64,000 nt of DNA. Origin: Sphingomonadaceae bacterium. Its GTDB lineage: Bacteria > Pseudomonadota > Alphaproteobacteria > Sphingomonadales > Sphingomonadaceae. Location: assembly GCA_024236195.1 (NCBI GenBank), contig JACKKZ010000002.1:496001-560000 (forward strand), written 5' to 3'. The notes under the pieces were generated by a model, which did no database searches, had not been told where the DNA came from, and saw nothing but the letters and a program-made list of their open reading frames with translations. Each line of letters opens with the position of its first letter. Position 1 is the stretch's first letter. The translations under genes were made by a program, and so were the position numbers. Positions 1 to 8,585 of this stretch are shown here, in pieces.

Positions 1-519
1 ACTTTCGAGGCCGAGTTCTCCGTCATCCTTGTGCGTAACCGCGAGGGAGCAATTCGCTTCTGGGACAGCACGCGCAACGTGCATGAAGACGGCATCCTCG
101 CCACCTCCACCCTGCCCGCAGGTGAGGCGGTGACCGCGCAGGTCGAACCTGCCCGCGCGCTGGCGCGGCAAGTGGCCGATGCGCTGGATTATGTCGGTGT
201 GCTGACGCTGGAATTCTTCGCCACTGAAGCCGGTCCTGTATTCAACGAAATGGCCCCGCGCGTGCATAATTCGGGCCACTGGACCATCGAGGGCGCCGCC
301 ACCAGCCAGTTTGAAAACCATATCCGCGCGATTTGCGGGCTTCCGCTGGGCGATACCCGCACTGTCGCCAGCAAGGTGGAAATGCGCAATCTGATCGGCG
401 AAGACGCGCTTACCGCACAAACCACGCTGGCGGAGGCGGACAGCCACCTCCACCTCTATGGCAAGAGCGAAGCGCGCGCGGGCCGCAAGATGGGCCATAT
501 CACGCGGATTACGCGCTGA
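1..519 (+). CDS. purK: PurK, 5-(carboxyamino)imidazole ribonucleotide synthase, 3' part
   Basis: Partial gene; the 5' end lies outside the window and the first base is in frame. PurK uses ATP to carboxylate AIR to N5-CAIR in purine biosynthesis in the cytoplasm. The 172 visible residues are the end of the ATP-grasp domain and the C-terminal subdomain. The region around residues 73-100 has the family signature NEMAPRVHNSGHW, followed by TSQFENHIRA and LPLG, which I associate with PurK. The stop codon overlaps the folA start by one base (TGATG), so the two are probably co-translated. purE would be expected just upstream, outside the window. Identification is from motif recognition. Confidence 0.93.
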   Translation, partial: TFEAEFSVILVRNREGAIRFWDSTRNVHEDGILATSTLPAGEAVTAQVEPARALARQVADALDYVGVLTLEFFATEAGPVFNEMAPRVHNSGHWTIEGAATSQFENHIRAICGLPLGDTRTVASKVEMRNLIGEDALTAQTTLAEADSHLHLYGKSEARAGRKMGHITRITR

Positions 520-1013
520 TGGCTCAGCAGCTCTTCGCCATCTATGCCCGCGCAGCCAATGGCGTGATCGGCAAGGATGGGCAGCTGCCCTGGCATATTC
601 CGGCGGACCTCAAACGCTTCAAGGCGCTGACCATGGGCAAGCCCATGCTGATGGGTCGCAAGACTTTCGAGAGCTTCCCCAAGCCGCTCCCCGGTCGCCG
701 CCATATCGTGCTGACCCGCGACACCGACTGGAACGCGGACGGCGCGGAAGTGGTGCATTCCATTGGCGAAGCGCTGGAGGTCGCGGGTGAAGGCGACGTC
801 GCCGTGATCGGCGGCGCGGAAATCTATGCGCTGTTTATGCCACTCTGCTCCCGCGTCGAGCTGACTGACGTGCACCGGGCCTATGAGGGCGATACGCATA
901 TGGACGCGCTCAGCGACGAGGAATGGGCCGTAACCGGGCGCGAGGATTTCCCCGCGGAGGGCGACCAGCCGCCCTATAGCTATGTCACGCTCACCCGGCG
1001 CAGCGCAGCATGA
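519..1013 (+). CDS. folA: Dihydrofolate reductase
   Basis: 164 residues, the usual length of bacterial DHFR. It reduces dihydrofolate to tetrahydrofolate with NADPH. The N-terminus shows NGVIGKDGQLPWHIPADLKRFK, containing the Met20-loop-type segment, the PW pair and the acidic substrate-binding Asp (in PADL). MGRKTFES and VIGGAEIYALF are the NADPH-binding signatures. I chose the ATG at 519 because it overlaps the purK stop and places the conserved start 10 residues before the GVIG segment; a longer upstream extension in this frame would only overlap purK. It is followed by a 4-base ATGA overlap with the peptidase gene. Confidence 0.95.
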   Translation: MAQQLFAIYARAANGVIGKDGQLPWHIPADLKRFKALTMGKPMLMGRKTFESFPKPLPGRRHIVLTRDTDWNADGAEVVHSIGEALEVAGEGDVAVIGGAEIYALFMPLCSRVELTDVHRAYEGDTHMDALSDEEWAVTGREDFPAEGDQPPYSYVTLTRRSAA

Positions 1014-2239
1014 AGCGCAAACTCACCCTCGGCGTCCTCGCGCTGCTCCTGCTCAGCGCGCTAGGCTTCTTCACCCTCGCCCCCGGCATGGCCGAGCGGA
1101 GCATGAACAAGATTGACGGCAAGGAGCTGATCCCCGTCAGCGAAGAAGCGAAAGCGCTGCACGCAACGCTGACCATTGTCGATTTGCATTCGGACACGCT
1201 GCTGTGGAAGCGCCCGCTCAATGACGCATCGGATCGCGGGCAGATGGATTTGCCCCGGCTCGAACGCGGCAATGTCGCGCTGCAGGTCTTTTCCAGCGTG
1301 ACCAAGACCCCGGCGGGGCTGAATTACGACCACAACAGTGCCGATGCGCGCGACGACACGACTCTGCTGGTGTTCGGCCAGTTGCAGCCAATGCGGACAT
1401 GGTTCTCCCTGCTGGAACGATCACTCTATCACGCAGAGAAACTGGAAAAGGAGGTTGAAGGTTCGGGAGGCTATCTCGCCAAGGTCGCTACCGCTGGCGA
1501 ACTCGCGGACTTGCTGGCTCGCCGCGAGGACCCGGAGCAATGGGCGTATGAACAGTATCGGGTCCCTACCCGTGTGCCCGCACCTCCCATCGGCGCGCTC
1601 CTCTCCATCGAAGGCCTCCACAACCTTGAAGGCAGGCGCGAAAACCTCGACAAACTCTATGCCGCAGGGTTCCGCATGGCGGGCTTCACCCATTTCTTCG
1701 ACAATGAACTGGCCGGTTCGATGCACGGAGACAAGAAAGGTGGCCTGACCCCCTTCGGTCGTGATATTCTCACAGCCATGGAAGACATGGGTATGGTGGT
1801 CGATATCGCCCATTGCAGCCACGAATGTGTCGCCGATATTCTCGCCATGGCGCGCCGCCCGGTCGTCTCCAGCCATGGCGGGGTGCAGGCGACGTGTGAC
1901 GCCAATCGCAACCTGACGGACGAGGAAATCCGCGGCGTTGCGCGCACCGGCGGAGTGATCGGCATCGGCTATTGGGAAGGGGCCGTCTGCGACACCTCCC
2001 CGCGCGCAGCGGCCAGGGCGATGAAATATGTGCGCGACCTCGTCGGGATTGATCATGTCGCGCTGGGCAGCGATTATGACGGCGCGGTCACGGTCCGCTT
2101 TGACACATCGCAGCTGGTGCAGGTGACACAGGCATTGATGGATGAAGGCTTCAGCGAAGAGGAAATCCGCAAGGTGATGGGATTGAATGCACTGCGCGTG
2201 CTGCGCGCGGGGATGCAGCCGCTGGAGAAAGCCGCATGA
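1010..2239 (+). CDS. Membrane dipeptidase, peptidase M19 family
   Basis: 409 residues. The N-terminus (about 1-25) is a basic start followed by a leucine-rich hydrophobic stretch, so the protein is exported or membrane-anchored. The M19 zinc amidohydrolase fold is indicated by the metal-binding DLHSD near residue 62, EGLHN around 203, HFFDNELAGS, DIAHCS and GSDYDGA near the C-terminus. The family hydrolyses dipeptides, and some members act on beta-lactams or D-amino-acid dipeptides; the substrate cannot be told from sequence. The start overlaps the folA stop (ATGA) and the stop overlaps the ribF start (ATGA), so it is embedded in a purK-folA-ribF operon without an obvious metabolic link. Confidence 0.9.
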   Translation: MKRKLTLGVLALLLLSALGFFTLAPGMAERSMNKIDGKELIPVSEEAKALHATLTIVDLHSDTLLWKRPLNDASDRGQMDLPRLERGNVALQVFSSVTKTPAGLNYDHNSADARDDTTLLVFGQLQPMRTWFSLLERSLYHAEKLEKEVEGSGGYLAKVATAGELADLLARREDPEQWAYEQYRVPTRVPAPPIGALLSIEGLHNLEGRRENLDKLYAAGFRMAGFTHFFDNELAGSMHGDKKGGLTPFGRDILTAMEDMGMVVDIAHCSHECVADILAMARRPVVSSHGGVQATCDANRNLTDEEIRGVARTGGVIGIGYWEGAVCDTSPRAAARAMKYVRDLVGIDHVALGSDYDGAVTVRFDTSQLVQVTQALMDEGFSEEEIRKVMGLNALRVLRAGMQPLEKAA

Positions 2240-3162
2240 GGTGGCTGGACCATCGCGAGCCGCTGCCCGAGAGCCTGCGCGGGGCGATCATTGCGCTGGG
2301 CAATTTCGATGGCTTCCACCGGGGCCATCAGGCGGTGGCTGGCGAAGCGATCAAATGGGCGCGCGAGACCGGCCGTCCGGCCATCGTCGCCACCTTTGAC
2401 CCGCATCCGGTGCGCTTCTTCCAGCCCGACATCCCGCCCTTCCGCCTGACCACGCTGGAACAACGGCAGGAACTCTACCTCGCCGCCGGCGCAACAGCGA
2501 TGCTGGTGTTCCATTTCGATGCCGAACTGGCCGGGACCACGGCAGAGGATTTCGTGCGCGGCCTGCTGCATGAACGGCTGGGCGTGGCGGGCGTGGTAAC
2601 GGGCGAGGATTTCACCTTCGGCAAAGGGCGTGGCGGAAATCTGGAGGTGCTGCGGCGCATCGGCGCGGAATGCGGGATCGAATGCCGCGCCATGCCGGCG
2701 GTGATGGAAGGCGGCGCACCAATTTCCTCCAGCCGCGTGCGCGAGGCGCTGACCGCTGGCGACCCGCAACTGGCCGCGCAGCTGCTCACCCGCCCCTTCG
2801 CCATTCGCGGTATTGTGACCCATGGCGACAAACGCGGGCGCGAGATCGGCTATCCCACTGCCAACCTCACTATCGAGGGCTATCTCCGCCCCCGCTTCGG
2901 CGTCTATGCCGTGACCGGGCGCATCCTTGCCACCGGGCAAGTGTTGAAAGGCGCGGCCAATATCGGCATCCGCCCGCAATTCGACCCGCCCAAGGAATTG
3001 CTCGAACCCTATTTCTTCGACTTTTCCGGTGATCTTTATGGACAGGAGGTCGAAGTATCCTTCGAACATTTCCTCCGCCCCGAAGCGAAGTTTGACAGTC
3101 TGGACGCGCTAATCGCGCAGATCGAGGCGGATTGCGCACAGGCAAGGGAATTGCTCGGATGA
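2236..3162 (+). CDS. ribF: Bifunctional riboflavin kinase / FAD synthetase
   Basis: 308 residues, typical for RibF. It phosphorylates riboflavin to FMN and adenylylates FMN to FAD. The N-terminal nucleotidyltransferase domain carries GNFDGFHRGH (residues about 16-25) and ISSSRVREAL (about 160-169). The C-terminal flavokinase domain carries GDKRGREIGYPTANL (about 197-211) and GVYAV. ATGA overlap with the M19 gene upstream and with the GDPD-like gene downstream. No FMN riboswitch is visible, as expected for an internal operon gene. Confidence 0.95.
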   Translation: MRWLDHREPLPESLRGAIIALGNFDGFHRGHQAVAGEAIKWARETGRPAIVATFDPHPVRFFQPDIPPFRLTTLEQRQELYLAAGATAMLVFHFDAELAGTTAEDFVRGLLHERLGVAGVVTGEDFTFGKGRGGNLEVLRRIGAECGIECRAMPAVMEGGAPISSSRVREALTAGDPQLAAQLLTRPFAIRGIVTHGDKRGREIGYPTANLTIEGYLRPRFGVYAVTGRILATGQVLKGAANIGIRPQFDPPKELLEPYFFDFSGDLYGQEVEVSFEHFLRPEAKFDSLDALIAQIEADCAQARELLG

Positions 3163-4208
3163 AGGGCTGGCCGCTGCGTATCGCGATGGTGGGCGCCCTC
3201 GCCTTTTTCGGGCTGACATTCCTCAATGCCAGCTGGCTTGCGCCTGATCCGAAGGGATCGGTGAAGCTGATTGCCGAACACGGGCTGGTGCAATTGCCCA
3301 TGCCCGGCCCGCAGGCGCGCGAGGATTGCGCCGCGACGCGGATCGAGCCTCCCATGCACCAGCGGCTCGACAATACGGCGGAAGGGGCGCGGCTCGCTGC
3401 ACAGTTGGGTACGCAAATGATCGGTGCAGATTTGCGGCTGACGGCGGACGGCAAATTCGTGCTTTTCCACGATGCCCGGCTCGATTGCCGGACCAATGGC
3501 AACGGGCGGGTTGAAGATCTGACGCTGGCAGAGCTCAAGGCACTCGATATCGGCTATGGCTACACCGCCGATGAAGGCGCGACCTATCCGCTGCGCGGCA
3601 TGGGTGTGGGCCAGATGCCGACGCTGGGCGAATTCCTCGCCGCGCTGCCGCCGCGCACACGGGTGATGTACCGGATGGACGATTCCAGCCCTGAATTTGC
3701 CGAGAAACTGGCCGCCGCGTTGAAATCGCTGGGCCGCGATCCGGTCGAGGCGAAGGACAGCTTTTACGGCTTTGACGCGCCGGTGGAGCGCATCCGCAGC
3801 CTCTATCCCGGCGTCTGGGCGTGGAGCCCTGCGCAGGCACAGCAATGTGCGAGTGACTACAAGCTCTATGGCTGGACCGGCATATTGCCGCAAAGCTGCA
3901 AGGGCGGAACAATGTTCGTCGCGCTGGATTCGCAATTCTTCTATTGGGGCTGGCCCAACCGGCTGGTCGCGCGAATGGAAGAACATGGCGGGCAGGTGAT
4001 TGTCGCGGCTGGCAGTGGCAGCCTGCCCGAAGGCGGGATCACCTTGCCCGAACAATTGGGCGAAGTGCCCAACAGTTTCAATGGCTATCTGTGGGTGGCC
4101 GACCCATGGGTGGTGACCCCCGCACTCTATACCAGCCGCGATTTCCGCACTGCGGAGGAACAACGCGCCGCGATCAAGGCCGCCGAAGCAAGACGCGCGC
4201 GGCAGTAA
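3159..4208 (+). CDS. Glycerophosphodiester phosphodiesterase family protein, divergent
   Basis: 349 residues. The start at 3159 overlaps the ribF stop (ATGA) and is followed by a hydrophobic segment (residues about 4-24) that looks like a signal peptide or anchor. The core resembles GDPD TIM barrels: a DNTAEGARLA segment, ADLRLTADGKFVLFHDARLD, and PTLGEFLAAL. Two active-site positions differ from the family pattern: the usual HRG reads EHG (in AEHGLV), and the Glu of the usual E-x-D metal pair is replaced (IGADL). FHD is retained. It may therefore have altered metal binding or a different substrate. Last gene of the left operon; a terminator-like hairpin follows. Confidence 0.75.
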   Translation: MKGWPLRIAMVGALAFFGLTFLNASWLAPDPKGSVKLIAEHGLVQLPMPGPQAREDCAATRIEPPMHQRLDNTAEGARLAAQLGTQMIGADLRLTADGKFVLFHDARLDCRTNGNGRVEDLTLAELKALDIGYGYTADEGATYPLRGMGVGQMPTLGEFLAALPPRTRVMYRMDDSSPEFAEKLAAALKSLGRDPVEAKDSFYGFDAPVERIRSLYPGVWAWSPAQAQQCASDYKLYGWTGILPQSCKGGTMFVALDSQFFYWGWPNRLVARMEEHGGQVIVAAGSGSLPEGGITLPEQLGEVPNSFNGYLWVADPWVVTPALYTSRDFRTAEEQRAAIKAAEARRARQ

Positions 4209-4241
4209 GGCGACCGGTGCGAAGGTAGAGCGACCCAAAAA

Positions 4242-4334
4242 CCCTCTCCCCTTCAGGGGAGAGGGAGGAGCCGCGCAGCGGCGGAGGGAGTGGGGGCTGT
4301 TACTTTGGCGCCGCGCTCACCCGACAGCCCCCAC
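4242..4334. repeat. Intergenic palindromic repeat cluster
   Basis: The 220-base gap before ileS has no plausible gene. It holds a hairpin with 11-base arms (4242-4252 and 4255-4265, CCCTCTCCCCT against AGGGGAGAGGG), and a second pair of 11-base arms (4290-4300 GTGGGGGCTGT with 4324-4334 ACAGCCCCCAC). This looks like a REP-like dispersed intergenic element; copy number elsewhere in the genome is unknown. Confidence 0.6.
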
Positions 4335-4340
4335 CCCCAA

Positions 4341-4370
4341 CCCCCTCCCCTAAAGAGGAGGGGGCTTTTT
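4341..4370 (+). terminator. Rho-independent terminator after the GDPD-like gene
   Basis: Arms CCCCCTCC (4341-4348) and GGAGGGGG (4357-4364) with an 8-base loop, followed by CTTTTT. It would end the purK-folA-ribF transcript and separates it from ileS. Confidence 0.6.
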
Positions 4371-4428
4371 GCCTCACCGCAGGGAATGTCTTTATCCCTT
4401 CGCCCATTTGCCGTAAGCGCCGCGCGCC

Positions 4429-7251
4429 ATGACTGAAAAGCGCGATTATAAAGACACGGTCTTCCTGCCCAGGACCGATTTCCCCATGAAGGCCGGCCTC
4501 CCGCAGAAGGAGCCGGGCATCCTTGCGCGCTGGCAGGAGCAAAACCTCTACGCCAAATTGCGCGAGGAACGCGCCGGGCGCGAGAAATTCATCCTCCATG
4601 ATGGCCCGCCCTATGCCAACGGCGACATGCATATCGGCCATGCGCTGAACCATATCCTGAAAGACATGGTAGTGCGCACGCAGAGCCTGCTGGGCAAGGA
4701 TGCGCCTTACGTTCCCGGCTGGGACTGCCACGGCCTGCCGATCGAATGGAAGGTCGAAGAGCAATATCGCAAGAAGAAGCTGAACAAGGACGAAGTCCCG
4801 CCGAAGGAATTCCGCGCCGAATGCCGCGCCTATGCGCAGCACTGGGTCGATACGCAGCGCGAACAGCTCAAACGGCTGGGCATCAATGGCGACTGGGACA
4901 ATCCCTACCTCACCATGGATTTCCAGGCCGAAGCGACCATCGTTTCGGAATTGATGAAGTTCGCGGAGAGCGGCCAGATGTATCGCGGCGCAAAGCCGGT
5001 GATGTGGTCGCCCGTGGAAAAGACCGCGCTTGCCGAGGCTGAGGTCGAATATGAAGACATCACCTCGACCCAGATCGACGTGGCGTTCGAGATTGTGGAC
5101 TCGCCGATCCCCGAACTGATCGGCGCGCATGCGGTGATCTGGACCACCACGCCGTGGACGATCCCGGTGAACCAGGCTTTGGCCTATGGGCCGGAGGTTG
5201 ACTACGTCCTCATCGAAGCCCTTGATGACAACGTGCAACCCGTTGGTCGATATCTCGTTGCTACCGAGTTATCAGAAGCTTTCGAAGACAGACTTCATGC
5301 AGCCGGCTTGTGCTCGAAGGCTAACGCGGTGAGCGAATTCTACATGGGCTCCGACCTCGCCGGGACCATCGCGCGCCATCCGATGCACCATCTGGGCGGG
5401 TTCTTTGCTGAGCCGCGTCCGTTGCTGCCGGGCGACTTTGTCACGACCGATAGCGGCACCGGCCTCGTCCATATGGCGCCTGACCATGGCGAGGACGATT
5501 TCGAGCTGTGCAAGGCGCATGGCATCAACCCCAAATTCGTGGTCGATGGCGGCGGCACTTACAAGGATGACTGGCTCTGGCTGGGCGGTGATGACGAGCG
5601 TCGCCGCAGCGTCATCAACCCCAATTTCAACGCGCCCGACGGGCCGATCTGCTCCGACCTGCGCGAAGCGGGCGCGCTGCTCAGCGCAAGTGCAAATTAC
5701 GCGCATAGCTACCCGCATAGCTGGCGCTCGAAGAAGAAAGTCATCTTCCGCTGCACCCCGCAGTGGTTCGTGCCGATGGACAAGGATGTTGGCGGCACCA
5801 CCCTGCGGGCCAAGGCCATGCAGGCCATCGCCGACACGCGCTTCGTCCCTGAAAAGGGCCGCAACCGCATTGGCTCGATGGTCGAGGGCCGCCCTGACTG
5901 GGTGCTGAGCCGCCAGCGCGCATGGGGTGTGCCGATCACGCTCTTCGTCCATCGTGAGAGCGGCGAATATCTGGTCGATCCCGAGGTCAACGCCCGCATC
6001 ATCGCCGCCGTGCGCGAGCAGGGCGTGGATGCGTGGGATGAAGAGTCTGCGCAGGAGCTGCTCGGCCCCAACTACAAGCTCGAGGATTACGAGCGGATCA
6101 CGGACATCTTGGACGTGTGGTTCGATTCGGGCTGCACCCATGTGTTCACGCTGGAAAGCGGTCGCTGGCCGGAAATGCAATGGCCCGCCGATCTCTATCT
6201 GGAAGGCAGCGACCAGCATCGCGGCTGGTTCCAGTCCAGCCTGCTCGAAAGCTGCGGCACACGCGGCCGCGCGCCTTACAATGCGGTGCTGACCCATGGC
6301 TTCACCATGGACAGCAAGGGCATGAAAATGTCCAAATCGCTGGGCAACACGGTCAATCCGCTGAAGGTGATGGAAGAATATGGCGCGGACATCATCCGCC
6401 TTTGGGCGCTCAGTGTCGATTTCACCGAGGATCACCGCATTGGCGACGAGATCCTGAAGGGCGTTGCTGACTCCTATCGCAAGCTGCGCAACACCTTCCG
6501 CTACATGCTCGGCGCGCTCGACGGCTTTGTCGGCGACCTCTCCGACAGCACCGAAATCCCCGAGCTGGAACTCTACGTCCTCTCGCTGCTGGCTGACCTT
6601 GACGAGAAATTGCGCAAGGCGGTCAATGATTTCGACTTCAACAGCTACACCCGCCTGCTGGTCGATTTCTGCAACGAGGACCTCTCGGCCTTCTTCTTCG
6701 ATATCCGCAAGGACCGCCTCTATTGCGACGGGGCAGACAGCCCGCTGCGCAATGCCTATCGCACCGTGCTCGACATTCTCTTCCACGCGCTGGTGCGCTA
6801 TGCCGCGCCCGTGCTGGTCTTTACCGCCGAGGAAGTTTGGCAGAGCCGCTATCCCGAAGATGGCGAACAAGGCGGCAGCGTCCATCTGCTCGAATGGCCG
6901 AGTATTCCGCAGATCCGCGCTGACAACACCCGCTGGGATGCGCTGCGTGACTTGCGCGAAAAGGTGATGGAAGCGATCGAGCCGCTGCGGCGCGAGAAAA
7001 TTATCCGTTCCGGCCTTGAAGCCAATGTCACCGTGCCCGCCAGCATGGTGCCCGAAGGCTTCACCGACGAAGCGCTGGCCGAGCTGTTCATCACTGCGTC
7101 AGTCACGCGCGGCCAAGGGGACGTGGTGACTGTGACGCGCACCACTGACCATAAATGCGGCCGCTGCTGGCGCCTGCTGCCCGACGTGCCCGAAGAGGGC
7201 GGGCTGTGTGGCCGCTGTGCCGATGTGCTGGGTGAAGGAGTGGCCGCATGA
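4429..7251 (+). CDS. ileS: Isoleucine--tRNA ligase
   Basis: 940 residues, class I aminoacyl-tRNA synthetase that charges tRNA-Ile. The HIGH motif is in PYANGDMHIGHALN (residues about 63-76), the KMSKS motif in GMKMSKSLGN (about 632-641), and the C-terminal zinc-binding segment has four cysteines (CGRCW ... CGRC, about 905-930). The editing (CP1) domain lies about residues 200-420. Inside it, about 5185-5340 is lower in GC and uses rare codons (TTA, AGA) unlike the rest of the gene. The ATG at 4429 follows the repeat-rich gap. The stop overlaps the lspA start (ATGA). Confidence 0.97.
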   Translation: MTEKRDYKDTVFLPRTDFPMKAGLPQKEPGILARWQEQNLYAKLREERAGREKFILHDGPPYANGDMHIGHALNHILKDMVVRTQSLLGKDAPYVPGWDCHGLPIEWKVEEQYRKKKLNKDEVPPKEFRAECRAYAQHWVDTQREQLKRLGINGDWDNPYLTMDFQAEATIVSELMKFAESGQMYRGAKPVMWSPVEKTALAEAEVEYEDITSTQIDVAFEIVDSPIPELIGAHAVIWTTTPWTIPVNQALAYGPEVDYVLIEALDDNVQPVGRYLVATELSEAFEDRLHAAGLCSKANAVSEFYMGSDLAGTIARHPMHHLGGFFAEPRPLLPGDFVTTDSGTGLVHMAPDHGEDDFELCKAHGINPKFVVDGGGTYKDDWLWLGGDDERRRSVINPNFNAPDGPICSDLREAGALLSASANYAHSYPHSWRSKKKVIFRCTPQWFVPMDKDVGGTTLRAKAMQAIADTRFVPEKGRNRIGSMVEGRPDWVLSRQRAWGVPITLFVHRESGEYLVDPEVNARIIAAVREQGVDAWDEESAQELLGPNYKLEDYERITDILDVWFDSGCTHVFTLESGRWPEMQWPADLYLEGSDQHRGWFQSSLLESCGTRGRAPYNAVLTHGFTMDSKGMKMSKSLGNTVNPLKVMEEYGADIIRLWALSVDFTEDHRIGDEILKGVADSYRKLRNTFRYMLGALDGFVGDLSDSTEIPELELYVLSLLADLDEKLRKAVNDFDFNSYTRLLVDFCNEDLSAFFFDIRKDRLYCDGADSPLRNAYRTVLDILFHALVRYAAPVLVFTAEEVWQSRYPEDGEQGGSVHLLEWPSIPQIRADNTRWDALRDLREKVMEAIEPLRREKIIRSGLEANVTVPASMVPEGFTDEALAELFITASVTRGQGDVVTVTRTTDHKCGRCWRLLPDVPEEGGLCGRCADVLGEGVAA

Positions 7252-7781
7252 ACCCGGTGATGAAGCGCCGCCTGCTTGGCCTCGTGCTCGCTTTCGCCAT
7301 TTTCGGCGTCGATCAGTGGATCAAATGGCTGGTCGTCGGCCCGCTGCAATTGCGCGAAAAGGCCGTGATTGAGCTCATTCCCTTCTTCGACTTGCGCTGG
7401 ACGCAGAATTTCGGCGTTTCCATGGGCATGTTCACGGCGGATTCGGTGGAAATGCGCTGGATCCTCGTGGCGGTGACCGGGCTGATCGCACTGGTCGTGA
7501 CCATCTGGATGCTGCGCGAGAAAGCCATGGGCGATATCGTTGCGCTGGCGATGATCCTTGGCGGCGCGCTGGGCAATATCAAGGATCGGTACGAGCTGGG
7601 CTATGTGATCGACTATGCCGACCTACATTTCGGGGAATTCCGCCCCTTCCTGATCTTCAATGTTGCCGATGCAGCGATTACCATCGGCGTCCTGATTATC
7701 CTTGCCCGTTCCTTTCTCTTGCGCGAAAAGGGCGCGGCAAACACCCAAGAGCAAGCGGGCGAAACCGCTGCGGAGAGCTGA
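7248..7781 (+). CDS. lspA: Lipoprotein signal peptidase (signal peptidase II)
   Basis: 177 residues. LspA is an inner-membrane aspartic protease that removes signal peptides from prolipoproteins. Four hydrophobic segments are visible (about 9-28, 70-88, 96-110, 135-155). The catalytic aspartates are in GNIKDR (Asp113) and FNVADAAI (Asp141). VDQWIKW and NFGVSMGMF are further family signatures. It overlaps ileS by four bases, a common ileS-lspA arrangement, and is followed after three bases by a lipoprotein gene that is a likely substrate. Confidence 0.96.
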   Translation: MNPVMKRRLLGLVLAFAIFGVDQWIKWLVVGPLQLREKAVIELIPFFDLRWTQNFGVSMGMFTADSVEMRWILVAVTGLIALVVTIWMLREKAMGDIVALAMILGGALGNIKDRYELGYVIDYADLHFGEFRPFLIFNVADAAITIGVLIILARSFLLREKGAANTQEQAGETAAES

Positions 7782-7784
7782 TTC

Positions 7785-8198
7785 ATGCGTAAAGCAACCA
7801 CTGTGACCCTCCTGATTGCGGCCAGCACCGCGCTCGCTTCCTGCGGCGGAGGCAATGGCTTGTTCAACCGTGACCGTCCGGATGAATTCGCTGTGCAGCG
7901 GCAGGCCCCGCTGGTCGTCCCGCCCGATTTCAACCTCGTCCCCCCGGCACCGGGTGCCCCGCGTCCGGCAGAAGGCACCGCGGCTGAGCAGGCGCTCGAC
8001 GCATTGTTTGGTGGCCCCGCCCCACGTAGCGGCGTGGAAACCAGCGTGCTTGACCGTGCGGGCAGCGCCGAGCCGGGCATCCGTTCCAAGATCGGCGATG
8101 CAGAGACGAACACCGTCGCCAAGGGCAGCGTGACCCGCGACATCATCGCTGCGCCCGAAGGCGACGGCGCATCGGCGCAGGCGGTTATACCTTCCTGA
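7785..8198 (+). CDS. DUF3035 family lipoprotein (BamF-like)
   Basis: 137 residues. A lipoprotein signal peptide ends in LASC with Cys20 as the lipidated residue. The DUF3035 pattern PDEFAVQRQAPLVVPPDFNL (about 31-50) followed by a proline-rich segment is visible. In Caulobacter a DUF3035 protein, BamF, is part of the outer-membrane beta-barrel assembly complex; assignment to that role here is by family only. Three bases separate it from lspA, so it is probably in the same operon. Confidence 0.8.
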   Translation: MRKATTVTLLIAASTALASCGGGNGLFNRDRPDEFAVQRQAPLVVPPDFNLVPPAPGAPRPAEGTAAEQALDALFGGPAPRSGVETSVLDRAGSAEPGIRSKIGDAETNTVAKGSVTRDIIAAPEGDGASAQAVIPS

Positions 8199-8206
8199 TT
8201 TGCGCA

Positions 8207-8558
8207 GCCCATCCGGGCTGCGATATCCTCGCTCAAGGGGCCTGTCGGCCCAATCGCTGCGGGCGGGCGGTCGCCCTTGCGGCGCTGCGCGCCGGATCAG
8301 CGCGATAAGAGGGCTTGTAGCCCCTCATCCAAGTTCGGCTAGTTCGCTGTGCTCACAAGCCTTCCTATCCTTCTCCCCAAGGGAGAAGGATGCTGGAGCT
8401 TGGCGCATTGCGCCTAGTGGAAGCTGGATGAGGGGTTGCGGCCTCAATTACCGGGAATAGCCCGGTCACCGACCAGGTGACCGCAAGGGCGACCGCCCGC
8501 CCGCAGGTGCCCGTAGCGTAGCGAAGGAAGAGCACCGAGGACGTGCGCCCGGATGGGC
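8207..8558. repeat. Concentric (nested) inverted-repeat element
   Basis: The 387-base gap 8199-8585 has no convincing gene. Four pairs of arms are nested about one centre: 8207-8218 with 8547-8558 (12 bases, GCCCATCCGGGC), 8257-8282 with 8481-8506 (26 bases, perfect), 8321-8331 with 8425-8435 (11 bases, CCCCTCATCCA), and 8368-8377 with 8381-8390 (10 bases, TCCTTCTCCC). The RNA could fold into one long interrupted hairpin of about 350 bases. It sits between convergent genes (lipoprotein + and CNNM protein -). It resembles a MITE-like or composite REP element. Confidence 0.75.
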
Positions 8559-8585
8559 GGACGAAAAAACAAAACCTCCCGCGCC

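Noticed and set aside
5272..6885. Long minus-strand ORF of 537 codons
   Set aside because: It lies entirely antisense to ileS, which has clear motifs; GC-rich codon bias creates open antisense frames.
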